A stretch of 64,000 bases of DNA from Microbacterium gubbeenense DSM 15944 (GCF_000422745.1 NZ_AUGQ01000001.1:248001-312000), one strand, 5' to 3'. Shown: positions 9,829-19,573, counted from the stretch's first letter. The notes: a model not told the origin generated them from the sequence alone. Numbers and translations: made by a program.

Positions 9829-11243
9829 TCCCCCACCTCGCGCGGTCGCAGCGCGTTCACGTCGGCGAGGAATTTCTTGCCCCACTTCGCGACGTCGTTC
9901 TCGATCACCTTGCGGCGCATGGTCTTCATGCGCCGCGTCTGTTCGGCCACGGGCATGCTCACGGCGCGCATCATCGTGTCCTTCATGCCCTCGATGTCGT
10001 GCGGGTTCACGAGGAGGGCGCTTCCCAGCTCATCCGCGGCGCCCGCGAACTCGCTCAGCAGCAGCACGCCGGTATTGTCCTGGCGGACGGCGACGTACTC
10101 CTTCGCGACGAGGTTCATGCCGTCGCGCAGCGCCGTGACGAGCATCACGTCGGCGGCGAGATACAGCGCCACCATCTCCTCGCGCGGAAACCCTTGGTGC
10201 AGGTACCGGATCGCGGTCGTCTCGACGGTCGAATAGTCGCCGTTGATGCGCCCGACGGTGATCTCGATCTCGTCGCGCAGATCCTGGTACGCCTCGACGC
10301 CGGGCCGCGAGGGGCTCGCGACCTGGATCAGCGTGACGTGCTCGCCCGTGATCAGGCCGTCGGCGAGCAGCTCGCCGTACGCCTTCAACCGGTGGCGGAT
10401 GCCCTTCGTATAGTCGAGGCGGTCGACGCCGAGCATGATCTTCTCGGATCCGATCTGTTCACGCAGGCGCGCGGCGCGCGCGATGACATCGGGGCGGCGT
10501 GCGAGCTCGAGGAACTGATCGGCGTCGATCGAGATCGGATAGGCCTTCGAGATCACCGTGCGCGGCGTCGTATCGATCGTCGGCACCGTGACGGTGTCGC
10601 CCTTCGTCGGGTACCGCAGCAGGCGGCGGATCGAGCGCTGGAAGTTGCCCGCGTCCGCGACGCGCTGGAAGCCGATGACGTCGGCGCCGAGCAGGCCGTC
10701 GAGCACCTGGCGCCGCCACGGCAGCTGGGCGAACAGCGCGTATGCCGGAAAGGGAATGTGGTGGAAGTAGCCGATCGTCACGTCGGGCCGCAGCTCGCGG
10801 AGCATCTGCGGCACCAGCTGCAGCTGATAGTCGTGCACCCAGACGAACCCGCCGTCCGCGGCGTGTTCCGCGGCGGCCTCGGCGAAGCGCCGATTCACCC
10901 GCACGTACGCGTCCCACCACGATCGCTTGAACTCCGGCGTCGCGATCACGTCGTGATAGAGCGGCCAGATCGTGCCGTTCGAGAACCCCTCGTAGTAGTC
11001 GCGAAGGTCCTCACGGCTGAGCGAGACCGGAACGAGGAGCGTGTCGTCGAAGACGAACGGCTCGAGGTCGAGGTCGGGCTGGCCGCCCCATCCGACCCAA
11101 GCGCCGTCCATGCCCTGCATCACCTGCTCGACAGCGGTGACGAGCCCTCCGGGGGATCTGCGCCAAGCCGGTTCGCCGTCGGGTCCCTCGATCCGATCGA
11201 CGGGCAGGCGGTTGGCGACGATGACGAGGTCTGCTCGAGTCAT
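9825..11243 (-). CDS. otsA: Trehalose-6-phosphate synthase (GT20)
   Basis: A 472-residue glycosyltransferase of family GT20. The N-terminus DLVIVANRLPVD, the FSNGTIWPLYHD segment, VWVHDYQLQLVPQMLRELRP, FHHIPFPAYALFAQLPWR and MLGVDRLDYTKGIRHRL are all diagnostic, and the donor-site loop ALRDGMNLVAKEYVA is present. It makes trehalose 6-phosphate. The start at 11243 has GAAGGAG seven bases upstream. An in-frame ATG 18 codons earlier is less likely because it would overlap the divergent gene's promoter. Confidence 0.96.
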   Translation of the reverse strand: MTRADLVIVANRLPVDRIEGPDGEPAWRRSPGGLVTAVEQVMQGMDGAWVGWGGQPDLDLEPFVFDDTLLVPVSLSREDLRDYYEGFSNGTIWPLYHDVIATPEFKRSWWDAYVRVNRRFAEAAAEHAADGGFVWVHDYQLQLVPQMLRELRPDVTIGYFHHIPFPAYALFAQLPWRRQVLDGLLGADVIGFQRVADAGNFQRSIRRLLRYPTKGDTVTVPTIDTTPRTVISKAYPISIDADQFLELARRPDVIARAARLREQIGSEKIMLGVDRLDYTKGIRHRLKAYGELLADGLITGEHVTLIQVASPSRPGVEAYQDLRDEIEITVGRINGDYSTVETTAIRYLHQGFPREEMVALYLAADVMLVTALRDGMNLVAKEYVAVRQDNTGVLLLSEFAGAADELGSALLVNPHDIEGMKDTMMRAVSMPVAEQTRRMKTMRRKVIENDVAKWGKKFLADVNALRPREVGE

Positions 11244-11317
11244 ATTCGCACTCCTTCTTTGATGCCACCCTATGGCACGGGCGGGCGCGGCGGTCACGTT
11301 CGCGTTACGGTGTATCC

Positions 11318-11617
11318 ATGCGGAAATACCTGTTGGGAACCGGCATCATCGGCGCGATCACGAGCGGCTGGTCGCTGCTGCGCGGATCCGAATCGCAGGC
11401 ATTCACGTGGCGCGTCGCGCTCGCGTGGCTCAGCTGGGCGATCACCTTCTCGCTCTCGATCGGCATGATCCTCGACGTGCGCAAGGCTTCGCACGGTCGC
11501 GCGGTGCCGGACGACTCCCCCATCGCGGGCAGCGAGTACAAGTACGCCAAGGGCGCCGACGCCGAAGAACTGAAGAAGAAGCGCAAGAACGACAAGAAGA
11601 AGAACAAGAAGAAGTAG
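11318..11617 (+). CDS. Small membrane protein with lysine-rich tail
   Basis: A 99-residue protein of unknown function. Two hydrophobic stretches (residues 5-18 and about 32-51, ALAWLSWAITFSLSIGMIL) suggest two membrane helices. The C-terminal 20 residues are almost entirely Lys/Asn/Asp (KKKRKNDKKKNKKK), so the tail probably binds nucleic acid or acidic phospholipids on the cytoplasmic face. A TACGGT hexamer at 11306-11311 lies 6 bases before the ATG, so the message is probably leaderless. It is divergent from otsA and convergent with the oxidase gene, with a 4-bp gap. Confidence 0.8.
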   Translation: MRKYLLGTGIIGAITSGWSLLRGSESQAFTWRVALAWLSWAITFSLSIGMILDVRKASHGRAVPDDSPIAGSEYKYAKGADAEELKKKRKNDKKKNKKK

Positions 11618-11621
11618 CGCG

Positions 11622-12866
11622 TCAGACCCCGAGGCGGCCCGTGTACGCGTTCGCGAGTCGCCCGGACGGATCCATTCTCGCGCGCAGCTCGCGGAACTCG
11701 TCGAAGCGAGGGTACTGCGAGGCGACCTCCCCCCCAGAGCGCGTGAAGACCTTGCCCCAGTGCGGGCGGGCGTCGAACTGCTCAAGCGCGCCCTCGAGCA
11801 CGGCGAGCACCTCGCGGACCCGCGCCTCGTCGCGATGCCAGGTGAAGTGCAGGGCGACCGAGTCGCGGCCGTTCGACGGGCTCAGCCAGAGGTCATCGGC
11901 CGCCACCGACCGGATCTCGCACACGTGCAGCAGCGGCGCGATCCGGCCCGCATGCTGCCGCACCGCGTCGATCGCGGCCGGAGCATGCGCGCGATCGACC
12001 AGGAACTCGCTCTGCAGCTCCGCACCGACGCTCGGTGTGAAGTCCATGCGGAAGTGCGGAAGCCGCTCGAACCAGGGCCCGACGAGGCCCTGCTGAGGGT
12101 TGCACGCCGCGGCGTCGACACCGCGGATCGGGTGGCGCGGGCCGTCCGCGGGTCGCGCCCCGAGTCCGGCGACGATCCTCTCGTCCACGTCCTCCGCGCG
12201 CGTTTTCACCCAGAGCTGGTCGGCACGCTCCGCGTCGTCCCAGGTCGTGAAGATGCTCACGCTGTCGCCGAGGGAGGTCACCGCGTCGTAATCGGCAAGG
12301 ATCGCTTCCCAGCGCGGACCGTCGTACGCGTATTGGGCGACGCGATACGTCGGCTCGGTGTCGAGCACCAGGGAGGTGACCACACCGAGCGCGCCGAGGT
12401 GCACGGGCACGCCGCCGAACTCGTCGTCGCCGCGCGAGATCGTCTTCTCCTCGCCCGACGTCGTGAGCAGCGTCACCGACCGCACGGCCGTGGCGAGCGA
12501 ACCGAGGCGGTCGCCGGATCCGTGGGTTCCGGTCGCGATCGCGCCGGCGACCGAGATGTGCGGGAGGGATGCCAGGTTCGACAGCGCCCTCCCACTCTTC
12601 TCCAGTTCGGGCGCGACGTCGCCGTAGCGAACGCCGCCGGAGATCCGCACCGTGTCGCCGGCGACCTCGATCTCGCGCGGCATGTCCGCGAGCGAGATGA
12701 GGGTGCCGGTCGTGTCCGCGATGTCGTTGAAGCAGTGCCGCGACCCGAGCACCCGGATCTGCTCCGAGCCGCTCACCGCGTCGCGGAGCTCATCCGGTGT
12801 GCGCGGGCGCACCAGACGGCGCGCCGAGTACGTGAGGTTCTCGGCCCAGTTGCGTTCGTCCGTCAT
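11622..12866 (-). CDS. Alditol/xylitol-oxidase-like FAD oxidoreductase
   Basis: A 414-residue VAO/GMC-type flavoenzyme close to Streptomyces alditol oxidase (AldO, 418 residues). The FAD-binding PP-loop contains VLGSRHCFNDIAD, whose His (about residue 44) corresponds to the residue carrying the covalently bound flavin in AldO. SVAGAIATGTHGSG follows. The C-terminal D-arabinono-lactone-oxidase-type domain includes HPHWGK-like ARPHWGKVFT and a final FRELRARMDPSGRLANAYT. The probable reaction is oxidation of a sugar alcohol by O2, yielding an aldose and H2O2. It lies 24 bp downstream of araA on the same strand, so it may be the last gene of the arabinose operon and deal with pentitols. Confidence 0.87.
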   Translation of the reverse strand: MTDERNWAENLTYSARRLVRPRTPDELRDAVSGSEQIRVLGSRHCFNDIADTTGTLISLADMPREIEVAGDTVRISGGVRYGDVAPELEKSGRALSNLASLPHISVAGAIATGTHGSGDRLGSLATAVRSVTLLTTSGEEKTISRGDDEFGGVPVHLGALGVVTSLVLDTEPTYRVAQYAYDGPRWEAILADYDAVTSLGDSVSIFTTWDDAERADQLWVKTRAEDVDERIVAGLGARPADGPRHPIRGVDAAACNPQQGLVGPWFERLPHFRMDFTPSVGAELQSEFLVDRAHAPAAIDAVRQHAGRIAPLLHVCEIRSVAADDLWLSPSNGRDSVALHFTWHRDEARVREVLAVLEGALEQFDARPHWGKVFTRSGGEVASQYPRFDEFRELRARMDPSGRLANAYTGRLGV

Positions 12867-12890
12867 GGTGCGGCGATCCCGGCGCGCGGG

Positions 12891-14396
12891 TCAGAGACCC
12901 TCGGCGATGTGGAAGTAGACCTGGTTCCACTTCAGCTCGTTGCGGAAGCCGCGAAGCGTCGTGTCTTCGTCGATCGCGAGCAGTTCGATGCCCGCCATCT
13001 CGGCGAAGTCGCGGTAGGTCTCCACACCGACGGCCGTCGACATGACGGTGTGGTGCGCGGCTCCCGCAGCCATCCAGCAGGCCGCCGACGTCGGCAGGTC
13101 GGGCTTCGGCTGCCACACGGCGCGGCCGACCGGCAGGTTCGGCAGGTCGGGCGGGGTGATGTTCTCGACGACGTTCGCGGTCAGGCGCAGGCGCGTGCGG
13201 ATGTCGCTCAGCGCGACGACGACGGCCGGGCCGGCGTCCGCGGTGAAGACCAGGCGCACGGGATCCGCCTTGCCGCCGATGCCCAGCGGGTGGATCTCGA
13301 CACGGGCCTTCGCGCTCGACAGCGACGGCGACACCTCGAGCATGTGGGCGCCGAGGATCTTGCCATCGCCCGGCGTGAGGTCGTACGTGTAGTCCTCCAT
13401 CAGGCTCGCGCCTCCCGCGCGGCCCGCGCCCATGACGGCCGACAGGCGCACGAGGATGGCGGTCTTCCAGTCGCCCTCGCCGCCGAACCCGTATCCCTCG
13501 GCCATGAGGCGCTGCACGGCGATGCCCGGCAGCTGTTTGAGCGCGCCGAGGTCTTCGAAGTTATCGGTGAACGCCTTGAAGCCGCCCTCATCGAGGAAGG
13601 CGCGCAGGCCGACCTCGATCGCCGCGGCATCCCGCAGCGACTCGTGGCGGTCAGCGCCCGGAAGAAGCTCCTCGGCGACGTCGTACTGCTCGAGGTATTC
13701 GGTGACGAGGGCGTCGACCTGTGCCGCAGTGGCGGCCTCGACCTTCTCGACGAGCTCGTTGACGCCCCAGGTGTTGACCTCGGTGCCGAGACGCTGCTCG
13801 ACCTCGGTCTTGTCGCCCTCGGTGACCGCGACGAAGCGCATGTTGTCGCCGAAGCGCGCGACCTTGAGACTCTTCGCCTCGGCGATGCCGGCCGCGGCGC
13901 GGATCCACGATTCGGTTTCGGAGACGACGCGCGGGTCGCTCGCGTGGCCGACGACGGTCTTGCGCGAGGTGCCGAGCCGCGTGGCGATGTAGCCGAACTC
14001 GCGGTCGCCGTGCGCGGCCTGGTTCAGGTTCATGAAGTCGAAGTCGATGTCGCCCCACGGCAGCTCGACGTTGGCCTGCGTGTGCAGGTGCAGCATCGGC
14101 TTGCGCAGCTCTTCGAGGCCCTTGATCCACATCTTCGCGGGGCTGAACGTGTGCATCCACACGATGACGCCCAGCACGCTGTCATCGGCGTTCGCGTCGA
14201 GCATGGCGCGGCGGATGGCGTCGGCGTCGGTGAGAACCGGGCGCCAGACGATCGGGGCAGGGGTCTGCTCGTTCTCGTCGAGCAGCTGGGCGACGCCCTG
14301 CGACTGCTCGGCGACCTCGCGCAGCGTCTCTTCGCCGTACAGCCCCTGGCTGCCGGTGAGGAACCAGATCTGCTTGTCTGCGTATGGCTTCGTCAT
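12891..14396 (-). CDS. araA: L-arabinose isomerase
   Basis: A 501-residue enzyme interconverting L-arabinose and L-ribulose. Recognisable parts are [51 protein letters not shown], a central [11 protein letters not shown] and the C-terminal [11 protein letters not shown] with paired metal-binding histidines. Catalytic glutamates lie in GFGGEGDW and in the MEDYTYDL region. The ATG at 14396 is eight bases after GAGGAG. The in-frame GTG three codons earlier is too close to that site. Third gene of araB-araD-araA. Confidence 0.97.
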   Translation of the reverse strand: MTKPYADKQIWFLTGSQGLYGEETLREVAEQSQGVAQLLDENEQTPAPIVWRPVLTDADAIRRAMLDANADDSVLGVIVWMHTFSPAKMWIKGLEELRKPMLHLHTQANVELPWGDIDFDFMNLNQAAHGDREFGYIATRLGTSRKTVVGHASDPRVVSETESWIRAAAGIAEAKSLKVARFGDNMRFVAVTEGDKTEVEQRLGTEVNTWGVNELVEKVEAATAAQVDALVTEYLEQYDVAEELLPGADRHESLRDAAAIEVGLRAFLDEGGFKAFTDNFEDLGALKQLPGIAVQRLMAEGYGFGGEGDWKTAILVRLSAVMGAGRAGGASLMEDYTYDLTPGDGKILGAHMLEVSPSLSSAKARVEIHPLGIGGKADPVRLVFTADAGPAVVVALSDIRTRLRLTANVVENITPPDLPNLPVGRAVWQPKPDLPTSAACWMAAGAAHHTVMSTAVGVETYRDFAEMAGIELLAIDEDTTLRGFRNELKWNQVYFHIAEGL

Positions 14397-14415
14397 GGTG
14401 GGCACTCCTCGGGCC

Positions 14416-15114
14416 TTACTGGCCGTAAACGTTCTGGTAGCGGTCGTACAGCGAATCGATCTTGTCCTGCGGAATCATCAGGGGCGCGCCGAGCTGGCGC
14501 GAGATGTGCACCGTGCGGGCGACCTCCTCGAGCAGCACGGCCGTCTTGACGGCCGACTTCGCCGTGCCGCCGATCGTGAACGGCCCGTGATTCTGCATGA
14601 GCACGGCGGTCGAGCGGTGGTCCTTCAGCGTCTCGACGATGCCGCGACCGATCGAATCGTCGCCGATGATCGCGAACGGGCCGACGGGGATGGGGCCGCC
14701 GAACTCGTCGCCCATCATCGTGAGCACGCACGGGATCTCCTCGCCGCGCGCGGCCCAGGCCGTCGCGTAGGTGGAGTGCGTGTGCACGACGCCGTTGACG
14801 TCCGGCATGTGGCGGTAGACGTACGCGTGCGCCGCCGTGTCGGACGACGGCTTGCGCTCCCCTTCGACCAGCGCGCCGTCGAGGTCGCAGACGACGATCG
14901 AGGCGGCGTCGAGCTCGTCGTAGCTCACGCCGGACGGCTTGATCACGAGCAGGTCGGGATGCCCGTCGACGCCCGGCACCCGCTCGGAGACGTTGCCGGC
15001 GGTCCAGGCCACGAGATCCCATCGGGGCAGTTCGGCGTGCAGGTCGGCGACGCGCTCTCGGGCGGCGTCGACCGCCTCGCGCATCGCCGGGGGCACCTGT
15101 GCGGCGGAGGTCAT
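14416..15114 (-). CDS. araD: L-ribulose-5-phosphate 4-epimerase
   Basis: A 232-residue class-II-aldolase-type epimerase that converts L-ribulose 5-phosphate to D-xylulose 5-phosphate. Zinc ligands are the histidines of [15 protein letters not shown] and [21 protein letters not shown] and [11 protein letters not shown] are the phosphate- and substrate-binding loops. The ATG at 15114 follows GAAGGAGC. The gene sits between araB (14-bp gap) and araA (19-bp gap) on the same strand. Confidence 0.96.
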   Translation of the reverse strand: MTSAAQVPPAMREAVDAARERVADLHAELPRWDLVAWTAGNVSERVPGVDGHPDLLVIKPSGVSYDELDAASIVVCDLDGALVEGERKPSSDTAAHAYVYRHMPDVNGVVHTHSTYATAWAARGEEIPCVLTMMGDEFGGPIPVGPFAIIGDDSIGRGIVETLKDHRSTAVLMQNHGPFTIGGTAKSAVKTAVLLEEVARTVHISRQLGAPLMIPQDKIDSLYDRYQNVYGQ

Positions 15115-15128
15115 TCGTGCTCCTTCAG

Positions 15129-16742
15129 TCACTTCATGGCGTGGACGGCGGTGCGCTCGATGTCGAGGCCTGCCTCCCACCGGTCAAGGAATTGTGCGTA
15201 CTCGGCGACGTCTGCAGGTTCGGGGACGATCGTCGTCGCCTGCTCCTCGGCGAACACGTGCTGGTCGAGCCAATCGGTCAGCGCGGGCTGGGCCGATTCG
15301 GACGCGGCGTGCGCGTAGGCGGCGAGGATCGCCATTCCCCAGGCGCCGCCCTCGCCGGCCGTCGCCCCGACCGTGATCGGTGCCGCGAGCGCGTCGGCGA
15401 GGAGCCGCTGCGCCACACCGGCCGTGCGGAAGATGCCGCCGTGTGCGCGGATCCCGTCGATCTCCACGTTCTCCTCGGCGAGGGTGCGCATGCCGAGGCT
15501 CAGCGTCGCGAAGGATCCGCGCACCTGCGCGCGCATGAGGCCGTTGAGGCTGAGCTTCGACGACGGCGTGCGCGCGATGATCGGGCGGCCCTCGTCGAGG
15601 CCGGCGATCGGCTCGCCGGACAGGTGATTATAGGCGAGCAGCCCGTCGTCGGATCCGCGCTCGAGCGCGCCCGACAGCAGCGCGGCGAACACGTCGTCCG
15701 CCGACGCATCGGCGCCGATCGCGTCCGCGAACTCGCGGAACACGCCGGCCCACTCGCCGATCTCGCTGGCGCCGTTGTTGCAGTGCACCATCGCGACCGC
15801 ATCGCCCGACGGCGTGGTCACGACGTCGATCTCCTCGTGGCGCGCGCGGAGCGGGCGCTCGAGCACGATCATGCTGAAGAAGCTCGTGCCGGCGCTGACA
15901 TTGCCGGTGCGCGGCGTGATCGAGTTGGTCGCGACCATGCCGGTTCCGGCGTCGCCCTCGGGCGGCGCGGCGACGGCGCCGGGCTGGAGCGCGCCGGACT
16001 CGTCGAGCACCCGCGCGCCGTCCGTGGTGAGGCGGCCCGCTGATTCGCCCGCTGTCAGCACGCGCGGCAGCACATCGGTGAGGCGCAGGTGGGCGGCCCC
16101 CGCTTCGCTCAACATCGCGTCAGCGGTCTCGAGGCGCGCCGCGTCGTAGTCGCCGGTCGCGGGATCGATCGGGAACATGCCGGACGCATCACCGACGCCG
16201 AGCACCCGCTCGCCTGTGAGCAGCTCGTGCACGTAGCCCGAGAGCGTCGTGATGCGCGCGATGTCGGCGACGTGCTGCTCGCCGTCGAGGACGGCCTGAT
16301 AGAGGTGCGCGGTCGACCAGCGCAGCGGGATGTTGACGTCGAGCGCTTCCGAGAGCGCCTCAGCGGCGCGGGTCGTGTTGACGTTGCGCCAGGTGCGGAA
16401 CGGGACGAGCAGCTCGCCCGCACCATCGAAGGCGAGATAGCCGTGCATCATCGCTGATACGCCGATGGCGCCCGTGTGGTCGAGCGCGACGCCGTGCCTG
16501 TCGCTCACATCGGACGCAAGCGCGGCGAAGGCCGCACGCAGCCCCGCGTGCACGTCATCGAGCGAGTAGCTCCAGAGCCCGTCGACGAGCGAGTTCTCCC
16601 AGTCGTGACCGCCGGAGGCCAGCGTGTCGCCGTCGAGCGTCGTGAGGCACGCCTTGATGCGTGTCGATCCCAGTTCGATGCCGAGGGCCGTGCGCCCGTC
16701 GGCGATCGCGCGCCGCACCTCGTCCGTATGCAACTGCCCCAT
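15129..16742 (-). CDS. araB: Ribulokinase (FGGY family)
   Basis: A 537-residue FGGY carbohydrate kinase. It begins with the phosphate-1 motif LGIELGSTRIKACL, has IGVSAMMHGYLAFD in the substrate region, and the FGGY-type C-terminal domain with GIRAHGGIFRTAGVAQRLLADAL and GEGGAWGMAILAAY. Context (araD and araA downstream, LacI regulator upstream) supports L-ribulose as substrate, although the sequence type is the ribulokinase analogue common in actinobacteria rather than the Escherichia coli form. It is the first gene of the operon, with an operator about 50 bp upstream. Confidence 0.9.
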   Translation of the reverse strand: MGQLHTDEVRRAIADGRTALGIELGSTRIKACLTTLDGDTLASGGHDWENSLVDGLWSYSLDDVHAGLRAAFAALASDVSDRHGVALDHTGAIGVSAMMHGYLAFDGAGELLVPFRTWRNVNTTRAAEALSEALDVNIPLRWSTAHLYQAVLDGEQHVADIARITTLSGYVHELLTGERVLGVGDASGMFPIDPATGDYDAARLETADAMLSEAGAAHLRLTDVLPRVLTAGESAGRLTTDGARVLDESGALQPGAVAAPPEGDAGTGMVATNSITPRTGNVSAGTSFFSMIVLERPLRARHEEIDVVTTPSGDAVAMVHCNNGASEIGEWAGVFREFADAIGADASADDVFAALLSGALERGSDDGLLAYNHLSGEPIAGLDEGRPIIARTPSSKLSLNGLMRAQVRGSFATLSLGMRTLAEENVEIDGIRAHGGIFRTAGVAQRLLADALAAPITVGATAGEGGAWGMAILAAYAHAASESAQPALTDWLDQHVFAEEQATTIVPEPADVAEYAQFLDRWEAGLDIERTAVHAMK

Positions 16743-16791
16743 CGCGGTCTCCGTTCGTCGTGTGCGTCCCGCGGTGCGGGCACTCACCATA

Positions 16792-16805
16792 TGTTAGCGC
16801 TCACA
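16792..16805. promoter_or_regulatory. LacI-type operator upstream of araB
   Basis: TGTTAGCGCTCACA is palindromic with one mismatch and has the central CG-step GCGC expected of LacI/GalR-family operators. It lies between the repressor gene's stop and the araB start, so it is placed to block the araBDA promoter. Confidence 0.75.
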
Positions 16806-16822
16806 GGTCGTGTGCGAAACCT

Positions 16823-17851
16823 TCATCGGCGCGGGGGCGCCGTGCTCCCCCGCACGATGACCTCGGGATCGATCATCGGCTCTCCCGTCGTCGCGCTCGC
16901 GTCGCGCTGGGCGAGCAGTCGACGCACGGCCGCGTCGCCGAGCTTGTCGAATGGCTGGTGCACCGTCGTCAGCGACGGCACGAAGAAACCGCTGCCGTCC
17001 ACGTCGTCGAACCCGACGACCGACACGTCGTCGGGCACCCGGATCCCTGCCTCCCAGAACGCGCGGATCGCGCCCAGCGCGAGGTGGTCGCTCGCCGCGA
17101 AGACCGCGGTGACCTGTCCCGATTCCACACCCTGCACGAGGGATGTTCCGGCCGCGTACCCGTGCTCCGCACCCCAGTCGTCGGCGTGCACGACGCGCGC
17201 GGCGACCCCGCGGCACTCGGCCGCATCGGCGAACCCGCGCGAGCGCTCGATGGCGTCGAACCAGCCGGCCGGCCCCTCGATGTGCACGACGCGCTCGTGG
17301 CCGAGATCCGCGAGGTGCTCGGCGACTCGCGCCGATCCCGCGTACTGGTCGACCGCGACGTACACGGCCGCGGACTGACTCGGGGCATCGCGTCGTGCCG
17401 CGACGACGACCACCGGGATCTGCGGCGCCACCTCATCCACGCGGCGCGCGACGTCTGCGGTCGGCGCGACGACGACGATCCCATCGACCCCCTGGTCGAT
17501 GAGGCGGTCGAGCACGTGCGCCGCGGCGTCCGCGTCGCGGGAGGTCATCGCGGCCAGCGAGACGAAGTGGTCGGCACGGCGCGCCGCCTGTTCGATCGCG
17601 AGCACGGTGCTCGCGGGACCGTGGTGCGCCATGCCCGTCGCGACGACGCCGATCGTGGCGCTGCGGGTCGTGACGAGGGTGCGCGCGGCCTGGTTCCGCC
17701 GATAGCCGAGCGAACGGATCGCGGCCTGCACGCGCTCGCGCGTATCGTCCTTGACGTAGGCGTGCCCGTTGAGCACGCGAGACACCGTCTGGTGCGAGAC
17801 GCCCGCCGCCGCGGCGACGTCGGCCATCGACGGGGGTCTCGTGATCGACAT
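16823..17851 (-). CDS. LacI-family transcriptional repressor of araBDA
   Basis: A 342-residue LacI/GalR regulator. The N-terminal helix-turn-helix (MADVAAAAGVSHQTVSRVLNG) and hinge (IRSLGYRRNQAARTL) are followed by a periplasmic-binding-like effector domain (ATIGVVATG ... VFAASDHLALGAIRAF ... VPDDVSVVGFDDVDG). It lies directly upstream of araB on the same strand with the operator between them, so L-arabinose or an intermediate is the likely inducer. The ATG at 17851 is preceded by AGGGTGA. A GTG three codons earlier is possible. Confidence 0.9.
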   Translation of the reverse strand: MSITRPPSMADVAAAAGVSHQTVSRVLNGHAYVKDDTRERVQAAIRSLGYRRNQAARTLVTTRSATIGVVATGMAHHGPASTVLAIEQAARRADHFVSLAAMTSRDADAAAHVLDRLIDQGVDGIVVVAPTADVARRVDEVAPQIPVVVVAARRDAPSQSAAVYVAVDQYAGSARVAEHLADLGHERVVHIEGPAGWFDAIERSRGFADAAECRGVAARVVHADDWGAEHGYAAGTSLVQGVESGQVTAVFAASDHLALGAIRAFWEAGIRVPDDVSVVGFDDVDGSGFFVPSLTTVHQPFDKLGDAAVRRLLAQRDASATTGEPMIDPEVIVRGSTAPPRR

Positions 17852-17981
17852 GATTCTCACCCTAACGCGGCTTCCAGCATGCGCTCAGACACGCCAGAAC
17901 GTGCGAGGGATTGGCGCAGCGCGCCGAAAATGGGTAATGTAAATTCTCGTTCCCGGCGAGTTATTTTCTCTCCGCGATCAT

Positions 17982-18057
17982 GCGCCTCTAGCTCAATAGG
18001 CAGAGCAATTGACTCTTAATCAATGGGTTCCGGGTTCAAGTCCCGGGGGGCGCACCA
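17982..18057 (+). tRNA. tRNA-Lys (anticodon CTT)
   Basis: A 76-base cloverleaf. The acceptor stem GCGCCTC pairs with GGGGCGC, the D arm is GCTC...GAGC, the anticodon arm ATTGA-CTCTTAA-TCAAT carries CTT at positions 34-36, and the T arm is CCGGG-TTCAAGT-CCCGG. The discriminator A and CCA are encoded. A T-rich stretch at 17962-17968 upstream lies in the promoter region. A terminator hairpin follows 5 bp after. Confidence 0.97.
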
Positions 18058-18061
18058 CACG

Positions 18062-18109
18062 GAAGAAGGCCCGTCGCTCCGCGCAATGCGGACGGCGGGC
18101 CTTCTTTCG
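18062..18109 (+). terminator. Terminator after tRNA-Lys
   Basis: Outer arms AAGAAGGCCCG / CGGGCCTTCTT enclose a smaller TCCGC/GCGGA hairpin, and the right arm ends in CTTTC. It directly follows the tRNA and separates it from hisN. Confidence 0.85.
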
Positions 18110-18177
18110 TTGTCGCCATCGGGGCGCCGCCCGCGCGCTCACCCGTGGCCCGGCCGTCCCGCGGGTAGCCTGGTCGT

Positions 18178-18978
18178 ATGCCCACGGTTGCCGCGTCGCT
18201 CGCCCACGATCTCTCGCTCGCTCTGCGTCTCGCCGACGCCGCCGATGCCGAGACGATGGCCCGCTTCGATCGCGCCGATCTCGCGGTCAGACTGAAGGCC
18301 GACCGCTCGCACGTCACCGAGGCCGACCTCGCGTCCGAGCGCGCGATCCGGGCGCTCCTCGAGCAGGAGCGCCCATCCGACGCGATCTTCGGCGAGGAGT
18401 ACGGACAGACCGCGCAGGCGGCGCGCCGCTGGATCCTCGACCCGATCGACGGCACCGCGAACTTCCTGCGCGGTGTGCCGGCGTGGGGCACGATGATCGC
18501 GCTCGAGATCGACGGATCCATCGTGCTGGGCGTCGTGAGCATGCCGGCGCTCGGCCGCCGGTGGTGGGCGGCCGATGGACTCGGCGCATGGACCGGCGGC
18601 GGCAGCGAACCGCGACGGATCGCTGTGTCCGGCGTTGAGACGCTCGGCGAAGCCTCGCTCAGCTTCCAGTCGATCGGTCAGTGGCGCGACGCCGGGCACC
18701 TCGACGAACTTCTGCGCCTGCAGGACCGCGTGTGGCGCGACCGCGCGTACGGCGACGTCTGGGCCTACATGCTGTTGGCCGAGGGCCGCCTCGACATCGT
18801 CGGCGAGTTCGACGTCAAGGAGTACGACATCGCCGCGGCGGCCGCGATCGTGAGAGAGGCCGGGGGTCGCTTCACCTCCCTCGAGGGATCCGATCAGCTC
18901 GACACGCTCTCCGCGATCGCGACGAACGGCCACCTGCACACCGCGGTTCTCGAGGCACTTGCCGAGGCCGCCGAGTGA
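18178..18978 (+). CDS. hisN: Inositol-monophosphatase-family histidinol phosphatase
   Basis: A 266-residue Mg-dependent phosphatase of the inositol monophosphatase superfamily. Metal ligands are visible in IFGEEYG, ILDPIDGTANFLRG and EFDVKEYDIAAAAAIV. Actinobacterial members of this length and type act as histidinol-phosphate phosphatase in histidine synthesis, and that is the preferred reading. A generic inositol-phosphatase role is the alternative. A TAGCCT hexamer at 18166-18171, 6 bases before the ATG, points to leaderless transcription. The stop overlaps the next gene's GTG. Confidence 0.85.
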   Translation: MPTVAASLAHDLSLALRLADAADAETMARFDRADLAVRLKADRSHVTEADLASERAIRALLEQERPSDAIFGEEYGQTAQAARRWILDPIDGTANFLRGVPAWGTMIALEIDGSIVLGVVSMPALGRRWWAADGLGAWTGGGSEPRRIAVSGVETLGEASLSFQSIGQWRDAGHLDELLRLQDRVWRDRAYGDVWAYMLLAEGRLDIVGEFDVKEYDIAAAAAIVREAGGRFTSLEGSDQLDTLSAIATNGHLHTAVLEALAEAAE

Positions 18979-19496
18979 GACTGACGCGGCGAGCGACGAC
19001 GACGGCGAGCGTGCTGTTCGCCGCGGGCGCCCTGCTCGTCGCGTGCAGCGGATCCCCCGATGCGGATGCGCAGCAGCCGACCGCGTCGGAAGAGCCGAGC
19101 ACCCCGACGTGCGAGTCGATCCTTCGCCCGTCGTTCGTCGATGAGCTGTCGGAGCTCGGCTGGTCGGCCCAGGAGCGCCCGTTCCAGATCGGCGAGCACG
19201 AGGTCGCGGGCGGCGTGCAGTGCGTCTGGGGCGACCTCTCGAGCGGCACCGACCTCGCCCAGATGTACGGGTGGGCGCCGATCGATGCCGACCAGGCCGC
19301 CGAGCTGCAGAACTACCTCGAGGACAACGGCTGGGTGCGCGAAGACGGCGAGCACTACGTGTACCTCACGGAGGATCCGAACCTCATCGGGTACCTCGAA
19401 GAGGGCGAGTACGGCATCACCTACCAGTTCGCGGACGGGTGGGTCGCGCTGGCCGACACCAAGTCGGGCCTCGACCTCGTCACCTGGCGCGGTTGA
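18975..19496 (+). CDS. Putative lipoprotein
   Basis: A 173-residue exported protein of unknown function. The N-terminus has arginines, a hydrophobic stretch ASVLFAAGALLVAC and a lipobox Cys at about residue 24, followed by a Ser/Glu/Pro-rich linker. The mature part contains two cysteines (TPTCESIL and VQCVWG) that could form a disulfide, and several aromatic residues near the C-terminus (YGITYQFADGW). The GTG start overlaps the hisN stop (GTGA), so it is translationally coupled, though no functional link to histidine synthesis is evident. Confidence 0.8.
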   Translation: MRLTRRATTTASVLFAAGALLVACSGSPDADAQQPTASEEPSTPTCESILRPSFVDELSELGWSAQERPFQIGEHEVAGGVQCVWGDLSSGTDLAQMYGWAPIDADQAAELQNYLEDNGWVREDGEHYVYLTEDPNLIGYLEEGEYGITYQFADGWVALADTKSGLDLVTWRG

Positions 19497-19573
19497 CCCC
19501 GAGAGGCTTGCGTCGCGGCTGCATGCGTGCAAGTGTCGGAGGGGTAACTGACCGTCGATCGAAGGAGGCAATC

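Noticed and set aside
11760..14549. A 929-codon open frame opposite araA and the oxidase
   Set aside because: It is the antisense of two well-recognised genes and encodes Arg/His/Asp-rich low-complexity sequence.
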